From the NCBI RefSeq assembly GCF_017614965.1, contig NZ_WVUG01000023.1, positions 1-52,680 of the forward strand: 52,680 bases of DNA, in the 5' to 3' direction. This stretch comes from Streptomyces griseorubiginosus (GTDB lineage Bacteria > Actinomycetota > Actinomycetes > Streptomycetales > Streptomycetaceae). The notes under the pieces are model-generated. The model saw only the letters and a list, made by a program, of their open reading frames with translations, was not told the origin of the DNA and made no database searches. A program made the translations under genes and the position numbers. Shown here one piece after another: positions 25,352-36,589 of the stretch; position 1 is the stretch's first letter; each line of letters opens with the position of its first letter.

Positions 25352-28240
25352 TCAACGGTGTATGTCCACGGCGCGACGGCCCTGTGCGCCGGTGGGCTGA
25401 GCGACCGTCACCGCCCTTTCCCTGCGTTCCACTTGGCCGTCATCGCTGGTGTTCACAGCGGCCCCGGAGGCGATGACGGCGACCGCCATCGCGTGGGCGA
25501 GGGCGGTGCGCGAGCGGACCCCGACCTTGCGGTAGACCCGCGACAGGGTCCCTTCAACGGTCTTGACGCTGATGAACAGTTCGGCCGCGACCTCCCGGTT
25601 GGTGGCCCCGCCGCCCACCAGTTCGGCGATCCTGGCCTCGGTGGGCGTCAGGTCGGGACCCGTCTCACGGCTCGAGGCGTCGACGCGGGCGAGTTCGTCC
25701 CTCGCCCGGGCTGCCAGGGGAGCGGCGCCGGCACGGGTGGCGACCTCCAGCGCCTCGCCGAGGGCGGTGCGAGCGGCGCTCCGGCGACGGGAGCGGCGCT
25801 CGACCGTACCGAGCGCGAGGAGAGTGCGCACCAGGTCGACCGGCAGGGAAAGCTGCCGCAGCCGGTCCGCCGCCGCACCCAGTCGCGCCGCGCCCTCCTT
25901 CGGCCGGCCCAGGCCGGCCTCGCGCAGCCCCTCCGACCGTTCCAGAGCCGCCCACACGCTGGCGGGCGTGCGGGGCGAGACGCGCGCACGGGCTTCGCGG
26001 AGCACCGCCCCGGCCTCCTCCGTCTCGCCCAGCACGACGAGGGCTTCGGCCAGGTCGGCGTACCAGTGCAGCAGGGGCGGATCGGCGGCGCCCATGGCCG
26101 TACCCAGCTGCCTGACACGCCGCAACGCCTCCACCGCGGCCGCCGCCCCGTGGGGGTCGCCGCCGAGGAGCTGAGCCTGCCCGAGCGCGGCCAGCGCGCG
26201 CAGCAGGAACAGCCGGTCGCCGTCGGCCTCGGAGGCTGCCACCGCCTGCGCGGCCAGGCGCCGGGCCTCCTCGACGGTGCCGCCCGCGGTGGCCGCGAGC
26301 GCGGCCGCGTACAGCGCTGGGGCCGACCGGGCCATGACCTGCGAGCAGCGGGCCGCGGTGTCCAGGGCCTCGCGGCACAGTCCGGCGCGCACCTGGATCC
26401 GGGTCAGCGCCACCAGGGTCGCCATGACCTCCTCGACGCCCGCCAACTCCGCGATCCGGCTCAGGAGTTCGCCGACCTGCTTGCGGGCCTCGGTCACCCG
26501 GTCGGACTCCAGGGCCAGGATCGCCCGCATCCGGATCAGCCGCCAGCTCTGCGGGCCGCCTTCCGCGCCCCCGGCCAGGGCGAGCGCCTCCTGCAACGCG
26601 ACGTCGGCGGCGAGCGGGTCGCCCGCCAGGGAGCGCACCCGGGCCAGCGTGGCGAGTGCCCCGATGCGGGTCTCCGTGTCACCCGCCACGTCGGCCTGGC
26701 GAGCGGCGAGCCGGGCATGACCGGCCGCCTTCTCCAACTCCCCGCACAACAGGCCTCGTACCGCCGCCCAGTGGTGCAGCCACGCCTCGGCCTCCGGGTC
26801 GCCCTCGGCGTCCCGCAGACCCTCTTCGATCAGGGCGTGGGTACCCTCCAGTGCCTGCCCCGCGCTGCGCAGCAGGATCAGGCGGGCCCGGACCCGCTGC
26901 CGGGCCGGGCCCACGGCGAGAACGGTCTCCGCCGCCTGGGCCGCCTTCTCCGACTGCCCCGCGTCACACGCGAAGTCGGCCGCTGCCAGAAGCCGTTCGG
27001 CCCGGTCCGCGGGCCGGTCACCGGGGGTGCGGCGGGCGGCCAGGCCGGCCAGTTCGCAGGCCGCCCCGAGGGCTCCGTCGAGTCGCGCGGACTCCGCGGC
27101 GGTCATCAGGGCCAGGGCGGTGGTCTCGTCCTCGTGCGGGTGGGCGTGGGCGAGATGGCGGGCCCGCTCCACGGGCTCGGTGACCGCGCGGGCCAGCACG
27201 GCGTGCGCTTGTCGGCGGTCGCTCTCCGTCGCGTCGGCGTGGACGGCGGTCCGGATCAGGGGATGGCAGAACCGTACGGTGCCTTCCGCGTCCGCCGTCG
27301 CGATGCCGAGCCGTTCGGCGTCCGCGAGAGCCGTGGCGGGGCTGGGGAGACCTGCCGCACGCAGCAGCGTGAGGCTGGGGTGAGCGGCGGTGGCGGCGAC
27401 GAGGAGAGTGCGTCGCACGTGCTCCGGCAGGGTACGTGTCCGCCCCATCAGCAGGGTGCGCAGCCTTCGGGGCACGCGCAGCGGCGGCCCGAAGCCGTCG
27501 CGCGCCGGTCCGAGGAGGGCGGCCCGCGCCAACTCCAGTGCGTACAAAGGGTTTCCGGCGACCGTGTCCTGGATCGCCCGCAGTACCGCCGGCGGCAGGT
27601 CGGCACCGGTACCGTCCCGGACGAGGTCCGCCACTTCCTCATCCTTCAGCGGCGGCACCGAGAGTTCGGCGGTGCCCGGCGGGCAGCAGCGCAGCCGCTC
27701 GGGCTGTTCGCCCTCGGCCACCCGCTCGGCGGCCACCATCCTGACATCCAGGCCCTCCAGGCGCCGTACGGCGAAGGCGAGCGCCTCGGCGGTCGGCTCG
27801 TCGAGCCACTGCAGGCCGTCCACGACGAGGACGACCGGGTCGGCGGCGGCCAGGGTCCGCAGCACCTCGAGGACGGCGGCGCGCACCGCGAGCCGACCGC
27901 GCCCGTCCCGCGGTTCCGGGCCGCGCAGCAGGGCCGCGTCCAGTGCCCGCCGGAGCTCGGGCGCGAGGGCGTCCAGGTGGCTCCGCGGCACCGGTGCGAA
28001 AAGGTCGGCAAGCCCGGCGAACGGCAGCTCGCTGTCCTCCTGGGCGGGCGAGCAGCGCAGAACCGTGCCGACCGCGTCCGTCGTCAGCGCCGACACGAGG
28101 ACGGACTTGCCGATTCCCGCGGGACCGTGGAAGAGGACGCCGGAACGGGCCGACAACCCGGCCCGGGCGGCGTCGAGCAGTTCGGAGCGCAAGGTCAGTG
28201 ACCGCGCCGCCGCGGAGCTCGCCCGCCGGCTGTCCCGCAC
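25352..28240 (-). CDS. LAL-type LuxR regulator (AAA ATPase, TPR-like, LuxR HTH)
   Basis: 962 aa. An AAA-type ATPase leads (Walker A GPAGIGKS at residues 39-46; Walker B VLVVDGLQWLDE near 140-150). A long alanine-rich alpha-helical region (about 340-860) resembles TPR-like repeats. The C-terminal LuxR HTH is LTPTEARIAELVGGGATNREVAAELFISVKTVEGTLSRVYRKVGVRSRTAL. These large ATP-binding LuxR regulators are activators, often of carbohydrate or secondary-metabolite genes. GTG 28240 follows GAGG. The target is unknown; the neighbouring secreted protease is a possible one. Confidence 0.94.
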   Translation of the reverse strand: MRDSRRASSAAARSLTLRSELLDAARAGLSARSGVLFHGPAGIGKSVLVSALTTDAVGTVLRCSPAQEDSELPFAGLADLFAPVPRSHLDALAPELRRALDAALLRGPEPRDGRGRLAVRAAVLEVLRTLAAADPVVLVVDGLQWLDEPTAEALAFAVRRLEGLDVRMVAAERVAEGEQPERLRCCPPGTAELSVPPLKDEEVADLVRDGTGADLPPAVLRAIQDTVAGNPLYALELARAALLGPARDGFGPPLRVPRRLRTLLMGRTRTLPEHVRRTLLVAATAAHPSLTLLRAAGLPSPATALADAERLGIATADAEGTVRFCHPLIRTAVHADATESDRRQAHAVLARAVTEPVERARHLAHAHPHEDETTALALMTAAESARLDGALGAACELAGLAARRTPGDRPADRAERLLAAADFACDAGQSEKAAQAAETVLAVGPARQRVRARLILLRSAGQALEGTHALIEEGLRDAEGDPEAEAWLHHWAAVRGLLCGELEKAAGHARLAARQADVAGDTETRIGALATLARVRSLAGDPLAADVALQEALALAGGAEGGPQSWRLIRMRAILALESDRVTEARKQVGELLSRIAELAGVEEVMATLVALTRIQVRAGLCREALDTAARCSQVMARSAPALYAAALAATAGGTVEEARRLAAQAVAASEADGDRLFLLRALAALGQAQLLGGDPHGAAAAVEALRRVRQLGTAMGAADPPLLHWYADLAEALVVLGETEEAGAVLREARARVSPRTPASVWAALERSEGLREAGLGRPKEGAARLGAAADRLRQLSLPVDLVRTLLALGTVERRSRRRSAARTALGEALEVATRAGAAPLAARARDELARVDASSRETGPDLTPTEARIAELVGGGATNREVAAELFISVKTVEGTLSRVYRKVGVRSRTALAHAMAVAVIASGAAVNTSDDGQVERRERAVTVAQPTGAQGRRAVDIHR

Positions 28241-28291
28241 ATCTCACGACCTCGAATCATGTGTTCATGACAACCTCACCGATTCGGCTTG

Positions 28292-29245
28292 TCAATGACC
28301 TCTGTCACGCCCGTCGATCACGCGGCCGCCGCCCCGGCCTGATCTGACACCCGCTCCTTGGGGGACGGCGGCCCGCAGTTCCCTCACCAGGGCGCGCACG
28401 ACGGCCGACCTGGCCAGTTCGGGGGTGGTGACGTAGCCGACCCGGCGCGTCGGGCGTGTGGGGCCGAGGTCGGTGATCCCGACCGAGTCCGGCGCGCCGG
28501 ACAGGGAGAGCGCGGGCATGATCGCCATTCCGTGACCCGCGCTCACCAGGGAGAGAACCGCTCCGTCGTCCTCGGCCACGACGGTCGCCTCCGGGATCCA
28601 GTCCTGTGCGGTCCACCAGTCGCGGGTGTACGAGCCGCAGTTCTCGGCCCAGTCGACCAGTGGCAGTGAACGCGGGGCGGCGTGACCCGCCGCGTGCACC
28701 AGGGAGTACGGCTCCTCGAAGAGCCCGCTCGCGACGAGGCCGGGCTCGAGCGCGACGGAGCCGCCCAGCGTGGCGAGGGCCAAGTCGGCCTTCCCGTCGG
28801 CCACTTCGCCTGCGGTGCCGCGTCCCACCTCGCGGACGATCCGCACCCGCGGCTCGATCCACGGATGCCGGGCGAGCAACCGCTCGAGGACGGGCGGCAG
28901 CAGATGGAGAGCCGCACTGCGGAAGGCCGCGATGCGCAGTTGACCCCGCGCCGCGTCGGAGCGGGCAGCACCGCGCGCTTCGGCGGTCAGGACGTCCAGC
29001 AGACGCAGGACGCGGCGGGCGTGTGCGACGGCTCTCTGCCCGGCCGGGGTGGGGCAGGCGCCGCTGCGGCCGCGTTCGAAGAGCACCGCACCGATCTTGC
29101 GCTCGCTGCCGCGCACCGAGTGGGAGACCGCGGACTGCGTGAGCCCGAGATTGCCGGCCGCGGCCGAGAAGGCGCCGGTGTCCGCGATCGCCACCAGCAC
29201 GCGCAGTTCGTGCGGGGAGAGATCGGAGTCGATCGTGCGGGCCAC
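28292..29245 (-). CDS. LysR-family transcriptional regulator
   Basis: 317 aa. The N-terminal HTH is LSPHELRVLVAIADTGAFSAAAGNLGLTQSAVSHSVRGSERKIGAVLFERG. The effector-binding domain follows (RIAAFRSAALHLLPPVLERLLARHPWIEPRV). GTG 29245 has a GAGGTGAG site. It is divergent from an NADP-dependent oxidoreductase, and a LysR-type T-N11-A palindrome lies between them, so it most likely controls that gene and itself. Confidence 0.94.
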   Translation of the reverse strand: MARTIDSDLSPHELRVLVAIADTGAFSAAAGNLGLTQSAVSHSVRGSERKIGAVLFERGRSGACPTPAGQRAVAHARRVLRLLDVLTAEARGAARSDAARGQLRIAAFRSAALHLLPPVLERLLARHPWIEPRVRIVREVGRGTAGEVADGKADLALATLGGSVALEPGLVASGLFEEPYSLVHAAGHAAPRSLPLVDWAENCGSYTRDWWTAQDWIPEATVVAEDDGAVLSLVSAGHGMAIMPALSLSGAPDSVGITDLGPTRPTRRVGYVTTPELARSAVVRALVRELRAAVPQGAGVRSGRGGGRVIDGRDRGH

Positions 29246-29264
29246 GGGGCGCTCACCTCACCGT

Positions 29265-29279
29265 ATGAGAACTGCTCAT
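29265..29279. promoter_or_regulatory. LysR-type box (T-N11-A palindrome)
   Basis: ATGAG-AACTG-CTCAT is a perfect inverted repeat that includes T29266 and A29278 in T-N11-A spacing. A further ATGAG half-site lies at 29295-29299. It is centred about 37 bases upstream of the neighbouring oxidoreductase's putative -35 element, a usual activator position. Confidence 0.7.
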
Positions 29280-29308
29280 GGAACGGGGCGTCGCATGAGC
29301 CCAACCCA

Positions 29309-29339
29309 CTGACCACCAGGCGCATTCCCGCCCTACGGT
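29309..29339 (+). promoter_or_regulatory. Probable promoter yielding a leaderless oxidoreductase mRNA
   Basis: The -10-like TACGGT (29334-29339) lies 6 bases before the ATG at 29346, so the start codon is at the predicted +1. The -35-like CTGACC (29309-29314) has a long 19-bp spacer, plausible for a LysR-activated promoter. There is no ribosome site before the ATG. Confidence 0.5.
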
Positions 29340-29345
29340 CCGGTC

Positions 29346-30347
29346 ATGAACGAGACCGCGCTCACCGTGCACCAGACCGCCCGCCCGCACGGCTTCCCCA
29401 CCGCCGAGCACTTCACCCTCGTCGAGTCCCCGCCTCCCGAACCGGCGGCCGGCGGCGCACTGGTGGAAAACCTCTACTGGTCCGTCGACCCCTACCACCG
29501 CGAGATGATGGACGACGTGCCCGGAGGCTTCGCGCTCCACGCCCCGCTGGAGGGCCGCACCATCGGGCGGGTGATCGCCTCGCGCACCCCCGGGTTGACC
29601 GAGGGCGAGACCGTGTTCCACCGGCGGGGCTGGCGCACGCACTCCGTGGTCACTCCCGAGGAGACACGTCACCTGCCCCGCTTCGAGGGGGTGCCGCTGA
29701 CCGCGTACCTGAGCGTTCTCGGAGGCACCGGCCTGACCGCCTATGCGGGCCTGACCCGCATCGCCCGGCTCCAGGAGGGCGACGACCTGTTCGTGACGGC
29801 GGCGGCGGGCGGGGTCGGCACGGCGACCGGGCGATTCGCCCGGCTGCTCGGAGCCGGACGGCTCGTGGGCAGTACCGGATCGGCGGCGAAGGCCGCACAC
29901 CTCACCCGGGAAGTCGGCTACGACGCCGCCTTCGACTACCACTGCGGACCCGCCGCCGACCTGCTCGGCAAGGCCGCACCGGACGGCATCGACGTGTTCG
30001 TCGACAACGTCGGCGGGGAGCAACTGGCCGCGGCGGTGGGAGCGCTGCGCCCGTCCGGACGCATCGTCCGCATCGGCACGATCGGCCAGTACAACACCCC
30101 CGAAGTGCCGCCGCCGCACTTCAACTACGCGGACCTCGTGGAGAAGAGCCTTCGGATGGAGGGCTTCCTGGTCAGCAACTACCTTGACCTGCAAGAGGAG
30201 TTGTACGACTTCGCGGTTCCTCACCTGCAGAGCGGCCGGCTCGCGTTGGACCAGACGGTGGTGGACGGCTTCGAGCACATCGTGCACGCGTTCCTGGGCA
30301 TGCTGCGCGGCCGCAACACCGGCAAGACCATCGTGCGAGCGCGATGA
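29346..30347 (+). CDS. NADP-dependent oxidoreductase, CurA-like MDR
   Basis: 333 aa zinc-free medium-chain reductase. Features: NLYWSVDPYHREMM in the catalytic domain, then LFVTAAAGGVGTATGRFARLLGAGRLVGSTGS (NADP-binding AxxGxxG), and DVFVDNVGGEQLAAAVGALRPSGRIVRIGTIGQYN, the signature of the curcumin/alkenal reductase (leukotriene B4 dehydrogenase-like) branch. It probably reduces enone double bonds. No Shine-Dalgarno precedes the ATG; see the leaderless promoter. It converges on the next gene with an 8-base gap. Confidence 0.92.
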   Translation: MNETALTVHQTARPHGFPTAEHFTLVESPPPEPAAGGALVENLYWSVDPYHREMMDDVPGGFALHAPLEGRTIGRVIASRTPGLTEGETVFHRRGWRTHSVVTPEETRHLPRFEGVPLTAYLSVLGGTGLTAYAGLTRIARLQEGDDLFVTAAAGGVGTATGRFARLLGAGRLVGSTGSAAKAAHLTREVGYDAAFDYHCGPAADLLGKAAPDGIDVFVDNVGGEQLAAAVGALRPSGRIVRIGTIGQYNTPEVPPPHFNYADLVEKSLRMEGFLVSNYLDLQEELYDFAVPHLQSGRLALDQTVVDGFEHIVHAFLGMLRGRNTGKTIVRAR

Positions 30348-30355
30348 GCCAGGGC

Positions 30356-31410
30356 TCACCGGCTCGCCTCCTGAACAGCGGGGAAAGCGGTGCGCCAGCC
30401 CAACTCAGGGGCGATCAGGTGCCGTACGTCGTGCAGGATCTGCTCGTACTCCTCCCGGTGGAACTCGTACGGCAGCTCCAGGCGCAGTTCCGACACCTGC
30501 GCGAGGACGGGATCGGCCGTCAGCCGCTCCAGGATCTGCTCCGCGGTGCCGACCACGTCCGGGGCGAACAGGAACCGCTTCCCGCCCAGCGCGGCGAGCG
30601 TCTGCGGCTTCAGGGTGCGCGCGTGTCGACTGGCCGCGTAGTCGCGGTAGCGGGTCCGGGTGGCCGCGTCGGCGCTGTCGTACGGCACGATCACCCGCCC
30701 CAGTGCCACACGTGTCGTCTGCCGGTCGTCGCCGAGGGCGCGCCGGTACTCGGCGAGCAGGTTCGCCTGGGCGGTGGTGAAGTCGTCGGTGTCCTCGCCG
30801 GAGACGATGTTGCCGGACAGCAGACCGAGGCCGTTCTCGGCGGCCCAGCGGACCGAGCGCAGGCTGCCTCCGCCGTACCAGATCCGCCGCACCAGACCGG
30901 GGTTGTGGGGTTGCAGCCGCGGCCGCTGGACGTTGCCCGGCGACTGGATCACGGTGTCCGGGCCGCCGAGGTAGTCGCCGCGCAGGTGGTCGACGAGGCG
31001 GGCGATCCTGCCGTACGACAGGTCGAAGCCGCGCCAGTCGCCGTCGTGCACCAGGTCGCCGAGGAGTTCGGCGTGCGGCATGCCGGTGCTGAAGCCGACC
31101 TGGAGGCGGCCGCGGGACAGGACGTCGGCCAGGGCGAGGTCCTCGGCCAGGCGGAAGGGGTTCTCGTAACCGATGGGAATGACCGCGGTCCCCAGCTCGA
31201 CCCGCTCGGTGCGCTGGCCGGCCGCGGCGAGGAACACCGCGGCGGAGCCGACGCCGTGTTCGAGGTGGCGCTGGCGGATCCAGGCCCCGTCGTAGCCGAG
31301 CCGTTCGCCGTACTCGAAGAGCTGGAGGGTCTCCTCCAGGCCGGTGTAGGGGTCGTCGTCGGCGAAGTTGCCGGGGGTGAGGAAGGCCAAGGAGGTGATG
31401 GCGGGAGTGC

Positions 31411-31414
<4 letters not shown>
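30356..31414 (-). CDS. Luciferase-like (LLM) flavin-dependent oxidoreductase
   Basis: 352 aa TIM-barrel bacterial luciferase-type monooxygenase. Recognisable segments: YGERLGYDGAWIRQRHLEHGVGSAAVFLAAAGQRT, ELGTAVIPIGYENPFRLAEDLALADVLSRGRLQVGFSTG. FMNH2-dependent oxygenation of a small organic substrate is the family reaction; in this setting C-S cleavage is a plausible role. Its GTG overlaps the stop of the ABC ATPase gene (GTGA). It is the last gene of the operon behind the leader peptide at 36816-36932. Confidence 0.9.
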
Positions 31415-33095
<1,681 letters not shown>

Positions 33096-33099
<4 letters not shown>

Positions 33100-34010
33100 G
33101 GCTGTCGGGACCATTCGCCGTCCAGCGCGCGGGCAATGCGGTTGGTCGCCAGCACGGTCGCGGCGATGGCCAGTCCGGGCAGCGCGGTCAGCCACCAGGC
33201 GTTGGCGAGGTAGTTGCGGCCGTCGGAGATCAACGTGCCCCACTCCGGGGCGGGCGGGGGAGCGCCGTAACCGAGGAAGCTGAGGGCGGAGACGGCCAGG
33301 ATGGAGGAGCCGAAGTCGAGGGTGGCCAGGACGATCACCGGGCCCGCCGCGTTGGGCAGCACATGCCGGCCCAGCACCGAGTACCAGCGCGCCCCGCTCG
33401 CCCGCGAGGCCTCCACGAACACCGCCTGCCGCACCCGCAGCACCTCCGCGCGCGCCACCCTTGCGAACGAGGCGACGCTGGCGATGCCGACCGCGACCGC
33501 CACCTTCACCGTGCCGTAGCCCAGCGCGGTGACCAGGGCAAGGGACATGAACAGCGCGGGGATGGACAGCAGTACGTCGACGAAGCGCATGAGGACGTCG
33601 TCCACCCAGCGGCCCACGAACCCGGCGACCACCCCGAGCAGTCCGCCGACCACGAACGCGACCAGGACGGCGATCAGCGTCGCCTTGAGGGACAGTTGGG
33701 CGCCGTGGACGACCCGGGAGAACACGTCCCTGCCCAACTCGTCCGTGCCGAACCAGTGATGTGCGCTCGGGCCGCGGAAGTTCTGGGCGGGGACGCCCTT
33801 CAGCGGGTCCTGAGAGGTGAACAGTCCCGGCCAGAACGAGGCCAGTACCACCAGGACGAGGACGACGACCGACAGCAGCAGGCCCGGTCGGCGGGCCAGG
33901 AACCGCAGCAGACGTCGTACGTCGCCGCGGCTGCGCGGCTCGGGGCCGGGGGCCGTGTCGACCGGCCGGGCCAGGCCGAGGGCGGTGTCGTCGACGAGGC
34001 TCTGGCTCAT
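33096..34010 (-). CDS. ABC importer permease, DppC type
   Basis: 304 aa. N-terminal OppC_N helix (LLLSVVVLVLVVLASFWPGLF) and HHWFGTDELGRDVFSRVVHGAQLSL, the DppC hallmark. The EAA loop is EASRASGARWYSVLGRHVLPNA, followed by LSFLGYGAPPPAPEWGTLISDG. About six transmembrane segments. Its ATG overlaps the stop of the partner permease gene (ATGA), and its own stop overlaps the ATPase start, so subunit synthesis is coupled. Confidence 0.95.
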
Positions 34011-34966
34011 GCGAGGGCCGCCCTTCCGTTCGAGGCCACCACGATCCGTGGATCGAGGAGTGGGTAGACCAGGTCGACGACCAGGTTCGTAGTCACGAAG
34101 ATCAGCGCTCCGAACACCACGACCCCTTGCACGAGCGGGATGTCCTGGGCCGTGACCGCCGCCGCGGTGACGCGGCCGAGGCCGTCGCGGGAGAACACGG
34201 TCTCCACCACCACGGAACCGGCGATCAGTTGCCCCACGAGCAGACCGACGACCGTCAGCGCCGGCAGGGACGCGTTGCGCAGGGCGTGCCGCAGATGGAC
34301 CCGCCACCGGTCGGCGCCCTTGGCCCGCGCCGTCTCGATGTACGCCTGGTCCAGTGCGGTGAGCAGGCTCTTGGCGAGCACCTGGGCGACCTGCGCCCCG
34401 GTCGGCACCGCCAGCGTCAGGGCCGGCAGCACCAGGCCCCGCAGGCCGTCGTTGCCGAACGCGGGAAACCAGTGCAGCCGGAAGGAGAACAACTCGACCA
34501 GCAGCAGCCCCACCCAGAACGTCGGGACGGACACCCCCAGCGGCGGCAGCGACAGCAGCAGCTGCCGCAGCCAGCGCTGAGTGGTGTACGTCGCCACCAC
34601 CGCCAGACCGCCGCCGAGGAGCACCGCGAGCAGCAGGGCCGTGCCGGTCAACTGCAGGGTCTGCGGCAGGGCGTCGGCCAGCGTCGAGGTCACCGCGCGA
34701 CCGGTGGACACCGAGTCGCCGAAGTCCCCGCGCACCGCCCGGCCGAGGTACTCGGCGTACTGCACCAGCACCGGCTTGTCGAAGCCGTACTCGTGCCGCA
34801 GGGCGGCGATCTGCTGCGGGTCGACCTGCCCCGAGTCCATCCCGGCACTGGCCATCGCCGTGACCGGGTCGCCCGGCAGATAGTCCAGCACCAGGAACGA
34901 GACCGTGTACGCCGCCCACAGCACGCCGACCGCCTGCGCGAGCCGTTTGATCACATAGCGGCGCAT
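34007..34966 (-). CDS. ABC importer permease, DppB type
   Basis: 319 aa. DppB-type opening MRRYVIKRLAQAVGVLWAAYTVSFLVLDYLPGDP, then six predicted transmembrane segments. EAA-type loop: IETARAKGADRWRVHLRHALRNASLPALTVVG. Later FSRDGLGRVTAAAVTAQDIPLVQGVVV is typical of the family. Starts 4 bases after the binding-protein stop. It pairs with the DppC-type protein to form the channel. Confidence 0.95.
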   Translation of the reverse strand: MRRYVIKRLAQAVGVLWAAYTVSFLVLDYLPGDPVTAMASAGMDSGQVDPQQIAALRHEYGFDKPVLVQYAEYLGRAVRGDFGDSVSTGRAVTSTLADALPQTLQLTGTALLLAVLLGGGLAVVATYTTQRWLRQLLLSLPPLGVSVPTFWVGLLLVELFSFRLHWFPAFGNDGLRGLVLPALTLAVPTGAQVAQVLAKSLLTALDQAYIETARAKGADRWRVHLRHALRNASLPALTVVGLLVGQLIAGSVVVETVFSRDGLGRVTAAAVTAQDIPLVQGVVVFGALIFVTTNLVVDLVYPLLDPRIVVASNGRAALA

Positions 34967-34969
34967 GCG

Positions 34970-36589
34970 TCAGCCGATCCAGGTGTCGTGCAGCTGGAGC
35001 CGGCTGGAGGCGTCGAAGTCCAGGTCGTGCACCTTCTTCGACACGCCCAGCTGGGTCTGGAGCTCCACCACCGGGGCGTAGTAGGCGTTCTGCACGATCA
35101 ACTGCTGCGCCTCGCCGACCAGTTGCCTGCGCTTGGCCGGGTCGACGGTAGCGGCCTGCTCGGACAGTGCCGTGTCCAGGGAACTCGGGGGCAGGTGGTA
35201 GAAGTTGGCCAGCTCGGTGGAGAAGGAGCTGCGCAGGATGTCGGGGTCGGCGCGGGTCACGTTCCCCCACACCGCGTCGTAGTCGCCCGACTGGAGTGTC
35301 GGGGCGAACTGCGTGACCTGGAGCTGCTTGAGGGCCACGTCGACACCGACGGCCTTGAGCTGCTGCTGAACGAGTTCCAGCGCGGGCTGGTTGGTGGCTG
35401 CGTTGGGAAACCACTTGATCGTCAGACTCAGCTTCTGGCCGCCCTTGGCGCGGATGCCGTCGCTTCCGGTCTTCCAACCGGCCGCGTCCAGCAGGGACTT
35501 GGCCTTGGAGGCGTCGAAGGTCAGGCCGGAGGCGAGGTCGGTGTAGTCGGGTGTGGTGTGCGCGAGGACGCTGGTGGCCGGGCGGGTGCCGGTCGGGAAC
35601 ACGGTGTCGGCGATCTGCTGCCGGTCGATGGCGTGGAGGATCGCCTGACGCACCTTGGCGTCCTTGAACAGCGGCCGGGAGTTGTTCAGGCCGAGACCGA
35701 ACACCACCCCGGGGTTGGCCCGTCGCTGAAGGGTGACCTGGCCGCCCTTGAGCGCCGCCTCGTTGGCCTTGCCGACGCTGGCGACGGCGTCCACCTGACC
35801 GGACTGCAGGCTGCCGGCCCGCACCCCCGCCTCCGGCACGACCTTGAACACCAGCTTGTCGAGATACGCCTCGCCCTTCTTCGACCACAGTGACGATCCC
35901 CAGGCGTATCCGGTGCGCCTGGCGAGTGTGAGGGACTGGTTCTGCACGTACTGCTTCAGCACGAACGGTCCGGAGCCGGTCACCCCGTCGCTGCACTTCT
36001 GCTGCGGGGTCTTCTTCACGCTGGCCGAGGACTCGATGCCGAGCGAGTGCGTCGAAGTGGCCTGCAGGAACTGGGCGTTGGGCTGGCTGAAGGTCACCTT
36101 CACGGTGAGCGGGTCGACCACGGTGGTGCTCTTGACGCCGCTCAGGTAGCCCTCGGCGAGCGTGCCCAGGGCGCCGAGCTTCGGAACCGCGTCGAAGTTG
36201 TCCTTGACCACCTGCGCGGTCAGCTTCGAGCCGTCGCTGAAGGTGACGCCGGAACGCAGGTGGAAGGTGAAGGTCGTGGCGTCGGGACTGACGTCCCAGC
36301 TCTTGGCCAGCCACGGCACGATCTTGCCGGTCTTCGGGTCCTGGTCCGTCAGGGAGTCCACGATCTGGCGCACCGAGTAGATGGTCTCGTTGCTGGCGAC
36401 CTGCTGCGGATCCACGCAGCCGGAGTCCGACCCCACCGCGAAGGTCAGGGTGCCGCCGGACCTGGGCTGTCCGGTGCCGCCGCCCGCGTCGCCGCCGCCC
36501 GATCCGCAGGCGGTCAGCAGGGCGCTGGTGGTCACAACGGCGGTCAGTGCCGCCCACCGAGAGGTTCTGACATGGGGAAGTGCGATCAC
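34970..36589 (-). CDS. ABC transporter substrate-binding lipoprotein, SBP family 5
   Basis: 539 aa lipoprotein: signal sequence with lipobox LTAC (Cys28). Family 5 (dipeptide/nickel/oligopeptide) features include SGGTLTFAVGSDSGCVDPQ, DATTFTFHLRSGVTFSDGSKLTAQVVKDNFDA and VRQAILHAIDRQQIADTVF. GTG 36589 follows AGGAGAAG. First structural gene after a cysteine-type leader peptide, so its ligand is probably an organosulfur compound (sulfur-containing peptide, thioether or similar) rather than a general peptide. That is inference from regulation and from the LLM gene in the operon. Confidence 0.94.
   Translation of the reverse strand: MIALPHVRTSRWAALTAVVTTSALLTACGSGGGDAGGGTGQPRSGGTLTFAVGSDSGCVDPQQVASNETIYSVRQIVDSLTDQDPKTGKIVPWLAKSWDVSPDATTFTFHLRSGVTFSDGSKLTAQVVKDNFDAVPKLGALGTLAEGYLSGVKSTTVVDPLTVKVTFSQPNAQFLQATSTHSLGIESSASVKKTPQQKCSDGVTGSGPFVLKQYVQNQSLTLARRTGYAWGSSLWSKKGEAYLDKLVFKVVPEAGVRAGSLQSGQVDAVASVGKANEAALKGGQVTLQRRANPGVVFGLGLNNSRPLFKDAKVRQAILHAIDRQQIADTVFPTGTRPATSVLAHTTPDYTDLASGLTFDASKAKSLLDAAGWKTGSDGIRAKGGQKLSLTIKWFPNAATNQPALELVQQQLKAVGVDVALKQLQVTQFAPTLQSGDYDAVWGNVTRADPDILRSSFSTELANFYHLPPSSLDTALSEQAATVDPAKRRQLVGEAQQLIVQNAYYAPVVELQTQLGVSKKVHDLDFDASSRLQLHDTWIG

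Noticed and set aside
25322..28201. Plus-strand 959-residue frame opposite the LAL regulator
   Set aside because: Gln/Arg/Gly-rich antisense shadow; the minus strand carries Walker and LuxR motifs.
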